Source: Clostridiales bacterium UBA1390 (GTDB lineage Bacteria > Bacillota > Clostridia > Lachnospirales > Bianqueaceae). From it: 22,761 bases of DNA. The stretch covers positions 1 to 22,761 of the forward strand of contig DBQQ01000021.1 in NCBI GenBank assembly GCA_002305315.1, read 5' to 3'. Position 1 is the first letter of the stretch. Each line of letters starts with the position of its first letter. Both the position numbers and the translations under genes were made by a program. The notes beneath the pieces were generated by a model. That model was given only the letters and a program-made list of their open reading frames with translations, searched no databases and had not been told where the DNA came from. Shown piece after piece: positions 22,287 through 22,761 of this stretch.

Positions 22287-22761
22287 GATAGGAAAAGCCT
22301 CTCCGTTAGCGTATAAATCTATTCCTACATTTTGAGACTCGCGGCGTGGGTTTTGTACGCTGCGGCTTATTTTTGAGTAGTGAAACTCGCCGTTAGCGTA
22401 TAAATTTGGAAGAGGCTTCCATTCCAAACCGCGCAGCAGGTTAATTTATACGCCACCGCTCCTTTTTGACAATGAAACTCGCCCGTTAGCGTATAAATCT
22501 GGAGAAAATTTCCATTTCAGAGCTCATGGCTGGGTGTTTTGTGCGCTACCCCTTCCTTTTTGACAATGAAATTCGCCATTAGCGTATAAATTTGGAAGAA
22601 TCTTCCACCTCGAGACTCTCCACATGATGTTTTATACGCTACCCCTTCCTTTTTGACAATGAAATCCGCTGTCAGCGTATAAATCCGGAAAAACCTTCCA
22701 TTTCAGAGCTCATGGCTGGGTGTTTTATACGCCCCCCTTCTTTTTTGACAATGAAATTCGC
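22277..22761. repeat. Tandem array of about 93-bp hairpin units, non-coding, continuing past the window
   Basis: Units begin with AGCGTATAAAT at 22308, 22395, 22488, 22581 and 22674, so the spacing is 87, 93, 93 and 93 bases. A shorter remnant with TATACGC at 22278-22284 marks the left edge. Every unit contains GCGTATAAA, a small GGAA/TTCC-type hairpin (degraded in the first unit), a variable stretch of about 20 bases, a right arm TTTATACGC or a wobble variant, then a C/T-rich segment and, except in the first unit, TTTTTGACAATGAAA. All six frames contain stops, so it is not a coding repeat. I recognise no known family. The stretch lies upstream of uvrC and holds no gene. Confidence 0.93.

Noticed and set aside
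22277..22761. CRISPR array
   Set aside because: Similarity extends over almost the full 93-base unit, there are no 25-40 base unique spacers between short identical repeats, and no cas gene is present.
22277..22761. A repeat inside a protein-coding gene, since 93 is a multiple of three
   Set aside because: All six frames have stop codons within one or two units (for example TAA in GTATAA and TGA in TTTTTGAC), so no protein can span the array.

Overview
This window looks like a chromosomal segment of a spore-forming Clostridia-type Bacillota, probably Lachnospirales or a relative. The evidence is the gene content: a glmU-pth-mfd-foldase block, a DnaD/DnaC-type helicase-loading pair, a CwlD-like spore-cortex amidase, a GH18 protein with an SH3 domain, strong purine-rich ribosome binding sites and SigA-type promoters. 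Assignment below class level is inference. I see no rRNA, tRNA, insertion sequence, prophage or CRISPR array. Nearly all of the window is ordinary core genome; the unexplained parts are two non-coding regions and a few protein-level oddities.

Left part (1-6887). A minus-strand operon, glmU-like > pth > mfd > PrsA/SurA-like lipoprotein, runs from a good SigA promoter at 6761-6789 to a terminator at 105-136. The first few codons of a further minus-strand gene lie at the left edge. The GlmU-like protein keeps its acetyltransferase half, but its uridylyltransferase half has lost the family's signature residues.

Central part (6888-11872). murC is divergent from glmU. It is followed by a 328-base non-coding stretch with the murC terminator, a cluster of DnaA-box-like 9-mers arranged partly as inverted repeats, a promoter, and a possible leaderless 38-codon upstream ORF. 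Then comes a plus-strand operon: DnaD-like protein > DnaC/DnaI-like helicase loader > SAM methyltransferase. It ends in a strong 19-bp bidirectional hairpin shared with the convergent genes.

Right part (11857-22143, all minus strand). One transcription unit runs GH18 protein > hairpin > hflX > cwlD-like amidase > tsaC/sua5 > unknown 195-aa protein > hypoxanthine-DNA glycosylase, with overlapping or nearly abutting genes. Upstream of it lies uvrC > plsC > CorC/HlyC-type CBS protein, ending in a hairpin at 18087-18130.

Right edge (22277-22761). This non-coding stretch holds at least five tandem units with a period of 93 bp (87 in the outermost), continuing past the window. Each unit carries a conserved 9-bp inverted repeat around a smaller hairpin and a variable central segment. 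I cannot match it to a known element, and it is the best candidate for something undescribed. The DnaA-box region before the dnaD-like gene and the degenerate GlmU are next.
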